DNA of 64,000 nt from Pseudoalteromonas sp. T1lg75 (GTDB lineage: Bacteria > Pseudomonadota > Gammaproteobacteria > Enterobacterales > Alteromonadaceae), in the NCBI RefSeq assembly GCF_002964705.1, contig NZ_PQCD01000053.1, forward strand, positions 313,972 through 377,971. The letters run 5' to 3'. Both the position numbers and the translations under genes were made by a program. Below are positions 8,900 to 19,494 of the stretch, in pieces (within the stretch, counting starts at the first letter, position 1; every line of letters begins with the position of its first letter). The notes below the pieces were generated by a model, which did no database searches, was not told the origin of the DNA, and saw only the letters and a program-made list of their open reading frames with translations.

Positions 8900-9370
8900 C
8901 TAGCTTCCACAGCACTTTTTATATTTTTTACCACTGTCACAGGGGCAAGCGTCGTTGCGGCTGAGTTTGTGCTCCGGCGTCGGCATCAGGGTGCCCGAGT
9001 CATAAAGCCACTGACCGTTTTGCTCAATAAAGGTTGAGCGCTCATGAATACAGCACAGGGTATTGGCAAATAGATAGAAGGCTTTAAATTCCACTTCGCC
9101 GGGGTAAGTGTTGAGATTGGTGTCGACTATCTCAAGCTTAATAAATTTAGCTGCTTTGGCAAATTCGGCTACCTCGTCGGCCTGATTGTTCTGCAGTGCA
9201 GATGCCGAGCAAGTGGCGACCAGATACTCTGTGGCTTGGGTACAAAAAGCGCTGTAGCGCGATTTCATCAGGGTGAGGGGATCGCCAGCGTGTAACCCCC
9301 CATCGATATACCGACCACAACAATCGGCATACTGCTTTTCAGACCCACAATAACACATACATGCACTCAC
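8900..9370 (-). CDS. ychJ: YchJ-family protein with two SEC-C motifs
   Basis: A 156-residue protein of the UPF0225/YchJ family. Zinc-binding SEC-C-type motifs sit at both ends: [14 protein letters not shown] at the N-terminus and [14 protein letters not shown] at the C-terminus, with an NTF2-like core between. SEC-C motifs resemble the SecA C-terminus that binds SecB and ribosomes, but the role of YchJ is not established. The start is ATG 9370. The 3' end abuts the terminator of the convergent gene. Confidence 0.92.
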   Translation of the reverse strand: MSACMCYCGSEKQYADCCGRYIDGGLHAGDPLTLMKSRYSAFCTQATEYLVATCSASALQNNQADEVAEFAKAAKFIKLEIVDTNLNTYPGEVEFKAFYLFANTLCCIHERSTFIEQNGQWLYDSGTLMPTPEHKLSRNDACPCDSGKKYKKCCGS

Positions 9371-9390
9371 AAAGGCAAAAGCAGCATTTT

Positions 9391-9482
9391 ATACCAATTC
9401 ACTTAAATAGCTAATCGTTCTAGCGGGCTAAATATCATGCTTACGGCGCTCTACCTGGGCACATAGTTAACAGAATTAGTAT
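9391..9482. repeat. MITE-like intergenic repeat, short copy
   Basis: A 92-bp copy of the element at 5184-5345. It has the same left end ATACCAATTCACTTAA and TAGCGGGCTAAATATCATGC block, and a right end TTAACAGAATTAGTAT with one change from the long copy. The central hairpin of the long copy is absent. It sits between ychJ and the stop codon of the SulA-like gene and touches that stop codon. Confidence 0.75.
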
Positions 9483-9928
9483 TAGCAAATTTGCATGGCT
9501 TGGGGTAGCGTCGCCTGCTCATCATAGGTGTCGGAGGCAAAACAATATAATTGTGCCTTGGCCTGATGGGTATTGAGTTGCATGGTGTCGAGTTGTGCCA
9601 AGGTAACAATATCCGTCCAGGTAACAATGGCGGCAAAACGGCCATTTTGCAGTGCGCAATTGAGCATATATTCGCAATCAACAATGTGTTTACGGCGGAT
9701 CACTAACAGCTTGCTGGTGTCGATAGAGCAAGAATCTAGCAAGTCGCGGCTGGGGATATGATCCGGTGCAACCAGCAGGGTCCAACCATTACTGCTGTTG
9801 TATCGGTGAATGATTTTTAGCAACTCAAACGATGCCGAGATCTCATCGTCTGTGTGCACCAGGTTGATGGCCGTGGGGTTGTCTTGCTGATAGCTTTTTA
9901 CGCGTCGAACCGTTGCTGTATGTAACAT
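9482..9928 (-). CDS. sulA: SulA-like SOS cell-division inhibitor
   Basis: A 148-residue protein resembling SulA, which blocks FtsZ polymerisation after DNA damage. The matching part is the RecA-like core: GWTLLVAPDHIPSRDLL, then SKLLVIRRKHIVDCEYMLNCAL and GRFAAIVTWTDIVT, which follow the SulA order (LTP..LSREWV, MVRALRTGNYSVVIGWL). The frame is open 43 codons further upstream, but ATG 9926-9928 is preferred: it has GAGG a few bases upstream, and the longer version would translate through the operator boxes. SulA proteins diverge strongly, so the assignment is by pattern. Four TATACAGT boxes stand 30-74 bases ahead, consistent with damage control. Confidence 0.65.
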   Translation of the reverse strand: MLHTATVRRVKSYQQDNPTAINLVHTDDEISASFELLKIIHRYNSSNGWTLLVAPDHIPSRDLLDSCSIDTSKLLVIRRKHIVDCEYMLNCALQNGRFAAIVTWTDIVTLAQLDTMQLNTHQAKAQLYCFASDTYDEQATLPQAMQIC

Positions 9929-9957
9929 AATTGCCTCGCTGGGGGTAAAGTGAACGA

Positions 9958-10002
9958 TATACAGTGTTTTATACAGTGTTAATATACAGTAGTTTATACA
10001 GT
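9958..10002 (-). promoter_or_regulatory. four tandem ACTGTATA boxes, possible LexA-type operator
   Basis: The octamer TATACAGT (ACTGTATA on the gene strand) occurs four times without mismatch, starting at 9958, 9970, 9983 and 9995, with periods of 12, 13 and 12 bases. The middle pair has the LexA half-site spacing (CTG-N10-CTG) and reads TACTGTATATTAACACTGTA, one base from a gammaproteobacterial LexA box (CAG changed to CTG). The boxes lie 30-74 bases ahead of the SulA-like start codon, in the divergent region shared with the purine permease. Confidence 0.6.
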
Positions 10003-10159
10003 TGTTGGGTGCAAGCTTTTTTTGCCTCTTTTTTAAACTGCGCCTTTTTGTTGGCATTAAAATTTTGCATGGAAATATGAGTGAAAGCCGCTATTTATGC
10101 GGTCATTGTCCGTATTTGTGCTAGCATTGCCGGCTTGTTTGTTAGCTCGAAAAAGACCA

Positions 10160-11452
10160 ATGCTAGAGAGTGTTTTTAAGATCAAAGCGCATGGAAGCTC
10201 TGTGAAACGTGAGGTGATTGCCGGTATCACTACCTTTATCACCATGGTGTACATTGTTTTTGTTAACCCAGCGATGCTGGCGGAAGCGGGTATGGATCAA
10301 GGCGCAGCCTTTGTTGCTACCTGTATTGCTGCGGCCATCGGCTGTTTTATTATGGGTTTTTGGGCCAATTATCCGCTGGCCTTGGCACCGGGAATGGGGT
10401 TGAACGCCTTTTTCACTTATGGTGTGGTATTAGGCATGGGCTATACCTGGCAAGCGGCTCTGGGTGCGGTCTTTATGTCAGGCAGCATCTTTTTACTGCT
10501 GAGCCTGTTTAAGGTCCGGGAATGGATTATTAACGCCATTCCCCTGGTGCTTAAAAGAGCCATCGCCACGGGTATCGGTGCATTTTTAGCCTTGATCGCC
10601 TTAAAAAATGCCGGCATTGTCGTTGCCAGCCCGGCGACCTTGGTGCAGATGGGTGATATCACCAGCAGCGGTCCGCTGTTGGCTATTTTGAGCTTTTTTA
10701 TCATTGCCGCGCTGCTGTATCGCGATATCAAAAGTGGTGTCTTGATCAGCATTATGTTGGTTACCCTTGTAGCCCTAGGCCTTGAATTGGTCGAATATCA
10801 GGGCATTGTTTCCGCACCACCGTCAATTATGCCGACCTTTATGCAACTGGATTTTGCCGGCGCCTTGGAGCTGTCAATGCTCAGCGTGGTCTTTGCATTT
10901 TTGTTCGTTGATTTATTTGATACCTCAGGCACTTTAGTTGCGGTAACGCAAAAAGCGGGTTTAGCCGATGATGAAGGTCGCATGCCACGACTGGGTCGAG
11001 CGCTGAGCGCCGACAGTAGTGCTACTATTGCAGGATCCATGCTGGGTACATCAACCACCACATCTTATATTGAGTCGGTGGCCGGTGTTTCCGTCGGCGG
11101 ACGCACGGGTTTAACCGCCGTTGTGGTCGGTGTGTGTTTCTTATTGATGATGTTCTTCGCGCCCTTGGCAGCCATGGTGCCCGCCTATGCCACCGCTGGA
11201 GCAATTTTGTATGTTTCCATTTTGATGCTGCAAAACCTGAAGCTGGTTGACTGGGACGATATGACAGACGCCATTCCGGTCGCCGTGGTGTTACTGATGA
11301 CGCCGCTGACCTTCTCGATAGCCCATGGTATTGCCCTTGGCTTTATCGCCTACACCGCGGTCAAGGTGGTCTGCCATAAGGCCAACGAGGTAAGTATCAG
11401 TGTGTGGATACTCAGTATCCTGTTTGTGCTGAAGTTTATCTTCTTATCCTAG
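10160..11452 (+). CDS. AzgA-type NCS2 purine (adenine/guanine/hypoxanthine) permease
   Basis: A 430-residue inner-membrane transporter with about 12-14 hydrophobic segments. It belongs to the AzgA/PbuG branch of nucleobase transporters: VKREVIAGITTFITMVYIVFVNPAML at the N-terminus, ANYPLALAPGMGLNAFF, LFVDLFDTSGTLVAV, ALSADSSATIAGSMLGTSTTTSYIES and SVGGRTGLTAVVVG are its signatures. It should take up purine bases with protons. The frame extends to 10097, but ATG 10160 (MLESVFKIKAHG) gives the usual family N-terminus. A terminator follows at once. No purine riboswitch or PurR box is visible upstream. Confidence 0.9.
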   Translation: MLESVFKIKAHGSSVKREVIAGITTFITMVYIVFVNPAMLAEAGMDQGAAFVATCIAAAIGCFIMGFWANYPLALAPGMGLNAFFTYGVVLGMGYTWQAALGAVFMSGSIFLLLSLFKVREWIINAIPLVLKRAIATGIGAFLALIALKNAGIVVASPATLVQMGDITSSGPLLAILSFFIIAALLYRDIKSGVLISIMLVTLVALGLELVEYQGIVSAPPSIMPTFMQLDFAGALELSMLSVVFAFLFVDLFDTSGTLVAVTQKAGLADDEGRMPRLGRALSADSSATIAGSMLGTSTTTSYIESVAGVSVGGRTGLTAVVVGVCFLLMMFFAPLAAMVPAYATAGAILYVSILMLQNLKLVDWDDMTDAIPVAVVLLMTPLTFSIAHGIALGFIAYTAVKVVCHKANEVSISVWILSILFVLKFIFLS

Positions 11453-11458
11453 TTCAGA

Positions 11459-11482
11459 AAGCCGCTGTTAAGCGGCTTTTTT
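11459..11482 (+). terminator. Rho-independent terminator
   Basis: AAGCCGCT pairs with AGCGGCTT around GTTA, followed by a T run, seven bases after the permease stop codon. Confidence 0.9.
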
Positions 11483-11574
11483 GTATCTCCGGTGCTGTCC
11501 CTTGCTTATTGATGTTGCGCTCGCTGTGCTAGTTTAATTAGAACTCACAGAAAGATAGGTGCTTAATTGGCGGC

Positions 11575-11691
11575 ATGAAGTCACAAAACCTGGCTTTATA
11601 CCACCAAGTGACTGAGCTGCGCGAAAAAAACAGGCAGTTAATAAAGTCAATCAACCTCTCAACAAAGAAACACGGCATATCATTGTATTAG
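11575..11691 (+). CDS. possible 38-residue small ORF
   Basis: An ATG-to-TAG frame in the 248-base gap between the permease terminator and polB. The peptide begins MKSQNLALYHQVTELREKNR, which looks like a short amphipathic or coiled-coil helix. There is no convincing ribosome binding site and I recognise no family. It may be real, a gene remnant or chance. Confidence 0.2.
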   Translation: MKSQNLALYHQVTELREKNRQLIKSINLSTKKHGISLY

Positions 11692-11730
11692 CCAAATAAT
11701 ATAGGAAGACAGAGCTACAAAGCGGTTCTC

Positions 11731-14090
11731 TTAAAACAGTCCTAACTGAGGCTCGCTGAGTTGCTTAAAGTCGTATCCCACAAAAGGTAAGATGGCGTCA
11801 GCAACCGGCTTTAGTTGCTTTTCAATGTAATGCTGGTAGTCAATCGCACTTTCCAAGTACTCTTTAGGCTCTGGGCCTTTGACCGTAATTAAATACTCTA
11901 TGCGGCCACGGTTTTGGTACTGCTGCGGTCGTCCCAGGCTGGCGTTTTTCTCATCGGCTATACGCGCAGCTCGAACTTGAGGGGGAATATTTTTTTCGTA
12001 TTCGTGGAGTCGTCGACGCAATCGCTTTTGATAGGTCAGCATGTCATCAAACTCACCCGCTTGAGTGCGTTCAACCATGTTTCTCACATACCCAGATGGG
12101 TCCTGGCCGCGAAATACCATCATATAAAGTTTTTGCTGAAATTCTTGAGCGAGTGGGGTCCAGTCGGACCGCGCACTTTCAAGACCTTTAAATACGATTT
12201 TCTCCTCGCTGTCTTTGACCACCAGTCCTGCATAGCGTTTCTTTGACCCAGTCTCTGAACCACGAATGGTCGGCATCAAAAATTTACGGTAGTGGGTTTC
12301 GTATTCCAGCTCCAAGAAGGAGTCGATCCCGAAATCTTGTTTTAGTTCATGCTTCCACCACGCATTTATTTCCTTAACGAGCTTCTTGCCAATTTCATCG
12401 GCTTGTTGCTCTGAATAAGTACTATTAAGTGACACAAAAGTAGAGTCGGTATCACCATAGATGACTTGAAAACCTTGTTCCTCTATCAGTTGTTTAGTGG
12501 TTTTCATGATTTCATGTCCACGCATCGTGATACTCGAAGCCAAACGGGTGTCGAAGAAACGACAGCCAGAAGACCCCAGTACCCCATAGAAGGAGTTCAT
12601 AATGATTTTTAGGGCTTGAGAAAAGGCGGGCTCATTGTTTTTCTTAGCTAGATCGCGTGCTTGCCAAATATCCTCAACCATTTTCGGTAAGAAGTGTTTT
12701 TCTCGATGGAATTGTCCACCTCGGAACCCTTCGATAGCACTACCCGGTGTATTACCCGTTGGCAAGCGCAGTCCTTCTATAAGCCCAAGTGGGTCTATCA
12801 GAAATGAGCGAATGATCGCCGGATAAAGGCTCTTGTAGTCAAGGACAAGGACCGAATCATAAAGGCCAGGGAGGGAGTCCATTACATAGCCACCAGGGGA
12901 GGCTATCCAGTTTTCAGGGTGCAGGTTGGGTGCCACATAACCTGCACGGTGTAACTGGGGCAGGTAAAGGTTAGTGAAAGCCGCAACAGAACCACCTAAG
13001 CGCTCTAGCTCAAGCCCGGTTAGGCATGAGCGTTCGATGGCAAAATCGAGTAGATGGGTTTTAGCGAAGATTCGACTAACCAAAACGCAGTCTTGCAAGT
13101 TGTACTTAGCTAAAGCAGGCTTATCCGAGCGGAACATGTGATTGATCTCTTCCATTCGGTCGTGAACGTTGTGGATGAGCTTACTTTCACCTAACAACTC
13201 TTGTGAGACAGACTCAAGCGACCAAGAGCGGAATTGGTAGGTCGCTGTTTTGAGCATATCAATGCCATCAATCACCACTCGCCCTGGAATCGAAATAAAG
13301 CCTTGCTGATTGTTGCTCAAGCGAAAGAAGGCATTGCGCTTATTACGACCAATGGCGAGCGGAACATTATTCCACTGAGCGCGCTTATCCAATAAGCGAA
13401 AGTCGAAATCGATAACATTCCAGCCTATGATGACATCAGGATCGAATTGTTGAAACCACTGATTGAGAGCAAGCAGGAGGGCTTTTTCATCGGCGACCCA
13501 TTGAATCGGTGTGTCCGCAGGGGTTGGTTGGCCTATCATAATCACACGGCTATCTCGCTCGCAATCAAGGCCGATTGAATACAGCACTCCGTTTTCCGAG
13601 CATTCAATATCGAGTGACACACACACAAACTTGGCTTGTACTGACCAGGACGACACTTAGCCGTCGGCAGATAGTAGTGATTACGACGTGCGACTTGATG
13701 CCCGGTAAACTCGATACTGCCTTTAATGAAACGCTCCATCAAATAGCGGTCAGCGAGGCGAATATCACTTTCGTAAGCGACAACGTCATTTTGTTCTAGT
13801 AGCTTGATTGCCGTATTGGCATCTGCAAGCGTAGTGAAGTAACAGGCTGCTATCTTGTAATCTTGGAAAGTCTTGAGTGGCAGAGGCTTGAGTTCAAATT
13901 TAAGCCCTTGGCTAATGAACAAGGCCCTAGTTTTCTCGGTACTGCTGACTTCGATGAAAAACGTTGGACGCTCACCCTCAATATCCAGCTGCACCGGCCC
14001 TTGAGGGGTTGATACCCAGAGTTCGATAATGGTTTTGTTACCTCTGTCTCTTGCTTGTCGGGTTAAAACAAACCCCTGATTGATGTTCAA
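11731..14090 (-). pseudogene. polB: DNA polymerase II (family B), frame interrupted once
   Basis: A family B repair polymerase, in two overlapping frames. The N-terminal part starts at ATG 14090 and reads through to the pre-exonuclease segment (YYLPTAKCRPGQYKPS). The rest, in the -1 frame, carries Exo I (SLDIE), Exo II (GWNVIDFDFRLL), Exo III (YNLQDCVLV), polymerase motif A (DYKSLYPAIIRSF), motif B (KIIMNSFYGVLGS), motif C (YGDTDSTFV) and the C-terminal clamp-binding end QLGLF. From start to stop the gene is 2360 bases, 3n+2, equal to 786 residues if repaired, against 783 in E. coli. The break falls at the run 13617-13627 ((AC)5A on the plus strand), just before Exo I. All catalytic motifs are intact. 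No LexA box is visible upstream. Confidence 0.85.
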
Positions 14091-14323
14091 TCGACTTCCT
14101 ACATTATGTTGCTACTCACCATTATCTTAATCATGGTATCAAAAATCGTTGAACGAAATGGATATTATTTGGATGTGAGCAGGAGATGCGATTAGTCGTT
14201 CCGGTGGACCTGCGGCAAATCGTGTTGAAGCAGCTTTGTTTGTATATCAGCTGCTTGCGTCGAATAACCCATTGGTTGTACCTTGCATATTCTCAATAGC
14301 CTAAGGGATTAGCCAAGTTAGTT

Positions 14324-15204
14324 ATGAATTATTTGATAGTATTCTTGTGTGCGTTTGTTACGAGCAGCATTCACGCCAAAGAGGGTCTACCGCTGATGCG
14401 GCCTTGCCACCGGCTTCTTCTTCGCAATTAATCTATGTGCCTCCGAATAAGATAAAAGACCATTCGCCCCTGATCATTGGCGAGACACATGGCACCCAGG
14501 AAGTGCTTCTCTTTCTAACCAAGCTCATCAAGAGTGAACACAGACCCGCCGAATCCACGGCCGTATTATTAGAGCTGCCGGCGGACTTAAATCCACTCAT
14601 TGAGCTGTATCTCAAAGGAGAGTCAGCGCAAGATGCGCTTGTGCGGCATCCATTTTGGCATCGAAAAGTGCAGGATGGGCGAAGTAGTCAGGCCATTGTG
14701 GACTTTCTGGAAAGTGTCAAAGTGGCCCGTGATAACGGCGCCGTTGTAGAGGTTTACGGCTACGATAGAAAACGGGATGGTTCACAGCGGCCCTCGCAGC
14801 AGGGCTTAGAGCGTGAAAACATCATGGTCAATAACGTCAGTGCTTATCTTAAAGCAAATAAAGCGGACACCACCTTTATTGTGACCGGCAGAGTGCATGC
14901 CAAAAAAAACTTTGTGTATGTTGGCGATATCCCAAGCCTGGCGAACCAGCTAAGTGATGTACATCGGGTGACCAGCGTAAACATGGTGGCCAACAAAGGA
15001 AGCTATTGGGCCTGTTTTGCCCACCCGGTAAAAACCTTTGATTGCGGCGTTAAGGAAATTCAAACTAAAAGCGAATTAGCGGCGCAATACCTCCAGGGGG
15101 AGGGGGTGTATTTATTTCCTAAAGCGAGCTCAGACTTTGATGGTGAACTTTATTTTGAGCGCGTGCAATTTTCCCCACCCGTTATCACTTCGCAGCAACA
15201 ATAA
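14324..15204 (+). pseudogene. secreted GETH-motif protein (Tiki/ChaN/EreA-like), frame interrupted once
   Basis: From ATG 14324 the frame gives a clean signal peptide (MNYLIVFLCAFVTSSIHA, then KEG) but stops at TAA 14429. The remaining protein is in another frame, open across 14347-15204, with an IIGETHGTQEVLLFL motif, LLELPADLNPLIELYLKG, VEVYGYD and IVTGRVHAKKNFVYVGDIP. A GE-x-H-G motif near the N-terminus with a later His-containing strand is typical of the Tiki/ChaN/erythromycin-esterase-like fold. Total length is 881 bases, 3n+2, giving 293 residues if repaired. GTG 14347 could start a cytoplasmic version, but the out-of-frame signal peptide argues for a frameshift between 14378 and 14429. 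Function unknown. Confidence 0.6.
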
Positions 15205-15265
15205 GGGTGATTTTGCTATAGAAAAAGTGCCATTTATTTAGACTAGCTCGTCTTGGCTAATGCCA

Positions 15266-16030
15266 TCACCACTTTTTCTTAGGTGCAAATAACACGTCTA
15301 AGTCGTCTTTTTCCTGCTCTTCGCGCTTTTTCCGTGCCGAGGCATTGGATGCCTTTAGATGTGTACTGATCTCATTGAGCAGTTGCTCCAGCTGTTGTTT
15401 CTTGGCGTTGACATAGTCATCCTTGTAGCTCAGGGCGCAAATGGTGGCGTAAGCCTTTTCGAAATACTGACGCGCCGAGCCCACCATATTGGCATGACGA
15501 GCGGCGTTACCGCGTTTGATCAGGCTTTCAATATTAATCTTCAGTTGCAGGTGCTCAAACAGCTTGTCTTCTTTGGTGAAGGTGGGCGTGTCTATTTTAC
15601 CCTTACTGTGCTCCGAGCGCAGAATACTGCGCAACTTTTTAATCCCCTGAATAAGGCTGATCAGTTGTTTATCATGCTCGGGTAAGACAAAGGTGTCGCC
15701 ATTATTAACCTTATCGTCGCTGCCATTGATAAGGCGCTGTTTGGCATCATGAAGGCGGGTTTTTAATTCTTTTGACTGGGGCGACATTTCCACCATGACC
15801 GCCAGGGCATTGTAGATACGGCGATACAAAATGGTCAGCAAACTGTTGGAGAGGGGAATATTTACACTGTTAACCAAAGCCTCTTCGGTGTCTTCGATGA
15901 TTTTCTTTTGCTTGCTCAACTCCTGGCGTCGCAAGGCTTCTTGTTTTTCTCTATGTTGCTGTACGGCGCTGACCCACACCGCAATAACGATTAGCGCAAC
16001 AATCAACATGATTATGATAGAGGCAATCAT
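15266..16030 (-). CDS. membrane-anchored coiled-coil protein, hypothetical
   Basis: A 254-residue protein with one N-terminal membrane anchor (MIASIIIMLIVALIVIAVWV), then a long helical region rich in Lys, Glu and Gln (QQHREKQEALRRQELSKQKK). The end is basic and acidic in blocks (ARKKREEQEKDDLDVLFAPKKKW). The body looks tetratricopeptide-like (GNAARHANMVGSARQYFEKAYATI). No catalytic motif is seen. The topology suggests a cytoplasmic body held at the inner membrane. It is monocistronic, convergent with the GETH gene and divergent from cysB. Function unknown. Confidence 0.7.
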   Translation of the reverse strand: MIASIIIMLIVALIVIAVWVSAVQQHREKQEALRRQELSKQKKIIEDTEEALVNSVNIPLSNSLLTILYRRIYNALAVMVEMSPQSKELKTRLHDAKQRLINGSDDKVNNGDTFVLPEHDKQLISLIQGIKKLRSILRSEHSKGKIDTPTFTKEDKLFEHLQLKINIESLIKRGNAARHANMVGSARQYFEKAYATICALSYKDDYVNAKKQQLEQLLNEISTHLKASNASARKKREEQEKDDLDVLFAPKKKW

Positions 16031-17361
<1,331 letters not shown>

Positions 17362-17397
17362 GCGCTCGCGCTATCTTTGGCGCTTTAATGACGCAAT

Positions 17398-17425
17398 AAA
17401 AAAGGCGACCTGGGTCGCCTTTTTT
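17398..17425. terminator. bidirectional terminator between cysB and sdaA
   Basis: AAAGGCGACC pairs perfectly with GGTCGCCTTT around TG, with an A run on the left and a T run on the right, so it works for both convergent genes. Confidence 0.92.
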
Positions 17426-17445
17426 ATTTGTAACTCGAAGCCGAA

Positions 17446-18822
17446 TTAACACTCGATAATATTAACCGCTAGGCCGCCGCGGGCGGTTTCCTTGTATTTG
17501 GTTTTCATATCGTTGCCCGTATCCCACATGGTTTTAATCACCTTATCCAGTGAGACCTTTTGTTCGCCGCTGCCACGCATGGCCAGGCGAGAGGCATTAA
17601 TGGCTTTTACCGCGCCCATGGCGTTACGCTCGATGCAGGGTACTTGCACCAGACCACCAACCGGATCGCAGGTTAGGCCCAGGTTGTGTTCCATACCGAT
17701 TTCCGCGGCATTCTCAACCTGAGTTGCGTTGCCGCCCATGATTTCGGTGAGTGCACCGGCGGCCATGGAGCAGGCCACGCCCACTTCACCCTGACAGCCA
17801 ACTTCGGCGCCAGAGATAGAAGCGTTCTTCTTGTACAAGATGCCGATAGCCGCCGCGGTTAGCAGGTAACGCGTGGCAATTTCCTTATCCACTTCCTTGA
17901 TAAAGGTGTGGTAGTACATCAGTACCGCAGGCAAAATACCGGCCGCACCATTGGTCGGCGCTGTCACCACGCGGCCGCCGGCGGCGTTTTCTTCATTTAC
18001 GGCCAGAGCGAATAAATCAACCCAGTCCATGGCGCGCAGCGGGTCGTTATTGCTCTCAACATTGAGCTTTAAGTACAGGCTAGGGGCGCGACGGCGTACC
18101 TTAAGGCCACCAGGCAAAATGCCTTCCGTGCGCATGCCGCGCTCGGTGCAGGCCTTCATGACTTCCCAGATATGGAAAAGCTCATCGCGAATCTCGCTTT
18201 CATTGCGCAGCGTTTTTTCATTGGCCATCATCAGGCTGGAGACGCTGAGCCCCGATTCCTTACACAGCTCAAGCAGCTCTTGTGCGCTATCAAAGGGATA
18301 AGGGGCCGGGTTTTGCTCGCGAATATCCAGTGCCGCCTGCTTTTCTTTATCGAAGTCTTCATCGCTGACGATAAAGCCGCCGCCGATGGAGTAGTACACC
18401 TGAGAGGCGATAATTTCTTTGTCTTTAAAGGCGATCAGCTCCATGGCATTAGAATGCTTAGGCAAGGTTTTACGGCGGTGGAAAACAATCGCCCCTTGCT
18501 TGGGAAATTTGACCTGATGCTTTTTATCGAGGTGAATGATTTGCTCTTGCTCAATCTTGTCTAGGATATCCGGTACCGCGTGGGCATCAACGGTTTCTGG
18601 ATCATAGCCGGCCAGGCCTAAGATCACCGCCTTACCCGAGCCGTGACCGACGCCCGTTTGGCCTAACGAACCAAACAGCTCGGCTTTGACTTCGGTAACG
18701 TCCTTAAGCTTACCTTGCTGCTCAAGAGATTGGACAAACAGTCGCGAGGCGCGCATTGGGCCTACTGTGTGCGACGATGAGGGTCCAATACCAATGCTGA
18801 ACATATCGAATGCACTGATCAT
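17446..18822 (-). CDS. sdaA: L-serine dehydratase (Fe-S type)
   Basis: A 458-residue single-chain L-serine ammonia-lyase that converts serine to pyruvate and ammonia with a [4Fe-4S] cluster. The N-terminal [18 protein letters not shown] signature and the cluster Cys region ([38 protein letters not shown]) are present. Length matches E. coli SdaA (454). It ends at a shared terminator with cysB and lies downstream of pabB-nudL on the same strand with an 83-base gap, so co-transcription is possible but not evident. Confidence 0.95.
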   Translation of the reverse strand: MISAFDMFSIGIGPSSSHTVGPMRASRLFVQSLEQQGKLKDVTEVKAELFGSLGQTGVGHGSGKAVILGLAGYDPETVDAHAVPDILDKIEQEQIIHLDKKHQVKFPKQGAIVFHRRKTLPKHSNAMELIAFKDKEIIASQVYYSIGGGFIVSDEDFDKEKQAALDIREQNPAPYPFDSAQELLELCKESGLSVSSLMMANEKTLRNESEIRDELFHIWEVMKACTERGMRTEGILPGGLKVRRRAPSLYLKLNVESNNDPLRAMDWVDLFALAVNEENAAGGRVVTAPTNGAAGILPAVLMYYHTFIKEVDKEIATRYLLTAAAIGILYKKNASISGAEVGCQGEVGVACSMAAGALTEIMGGNATQVENAAEIGMEHNLGLTCDPVGGLVQVPCIERNAMGAVKAINASRLAMRGSGEQKVSLDKVIKTMWDTGNDMKTKYKETARGGLAVNIIEC

Positions 18823-18905
18823 ATAACCTATTACTCACATAACCTTTGAACGGTCGGCCATGATAACGTTAAATAATTATAGATGTAATCCCAGGGATCG
18901 GTTTT

Positions 18906-19484
18906 TTAGCTGATCAGACCAAGTTGTTTTACGAATTGGTTGATGATGCGCTCGGTGGCGCCCCACAACACCCCATAGGGCGTGTTGAGCAGCGGAAATT
19001 CCAAGGGTTGGCCATGGCGCTCGACGACCAGCGGGTACCAGTTTTCCTGTACCGCCAAGGTGGCAAATGGAATAAAAAAGGCGGCATCCACTTCATTGCG
19101 GTCCAGCTGCCAATGGGCACCGGGGTGCAAATAGGCCAGATAGGGGGTAATGACCATGCCACCCAGGGTTTCTATGTCGGCGAGGTGGCCGATAATATCT
19201 ACCTCGCGCGCAGCAATATTGAGCTCTTCGTGCAACTCGCGCAGTGCGGTGTGTTTTAAGCTGGCGTCCTGGCGCTCTTGTTTGCCACCAGGGAAACACA
19301 ACTGACTGGGGTGGCTGCGTAAATGGCGCGGGCGTTTACACAGCAGTACCTGGGCGCCGTGGGGCGAGTCGCTAAGCAGCATAACCACGGCGCTACGCCG
19401 TTTTGGGTGGCGCTTGGGCTGCGGGTCTTTAACCACAGAGAGGTTAAAGCGGCTGATCAACTGGGCACAGGTACTGGCTGGCAA
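18906..19484 (-). CDS. nudL: Nudix CoA pyrophosphatase (NudL/YeaB)
   Basis: A 192-residue Nudix hydrolase expected to cleave coenzyme A to phosphopantetheine and 3',5'-ADP. The Nudix box GX5EX7REUXEEXGU is seen as GGKQERQDASLKHTALRELHEELNI, and the preceding VLLCKRPRHLRSHPSQLCFPGG is the CoA-Nudix (UPF0035) signature. The start is TTG 19484; an in-frame TGA lies just upstream, and no ATG or GTG would keep the N-terminus. It begins 10 bases after the pabB stop, the same pairing seen in many gammaproteobacteria, and is probably translated by coupling. Confidence 0.9.
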   Translation of the reverse strand: MPASTCAQLISRFNLSVVKDPQPKRHPKRRSAVVMLLSDSPHGAQVLLCKRPRHLRSHPSQLCFPGGKQERQDASLKHTALRELHEELNIAAREVDIIGHLADIETLGGMVITPYLAYLHPGAHWQLDRNEVDAAFFIPFATLAVQENWYPLVVERHGQPLEFPLLNTPYGVLWGATERIINQFVKQLGLIS

Positions 19485-19494
19485 AAGGCGATAC

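Noticed and set aside
10003..10159. Purine riboswitch or PurR box ahead of the purine permease
   Set aside because: No conserved purine-aptamer core and no ACGCAAACGT-type palindrome is present.
13617..13640. Programmed -1 frameshift in polB
   Set aside because: No XXXYYYZ slippery heptamer in the right phase is present, so a programmed event is not supported; the GT run suggests replication slippage or error instead.
14186..14299. A 37-codon frame between polB and the GETH gene
   Set aside because: The AGGAG touches the ATG directly, which is too close, and the peptide resembles nothing I know.
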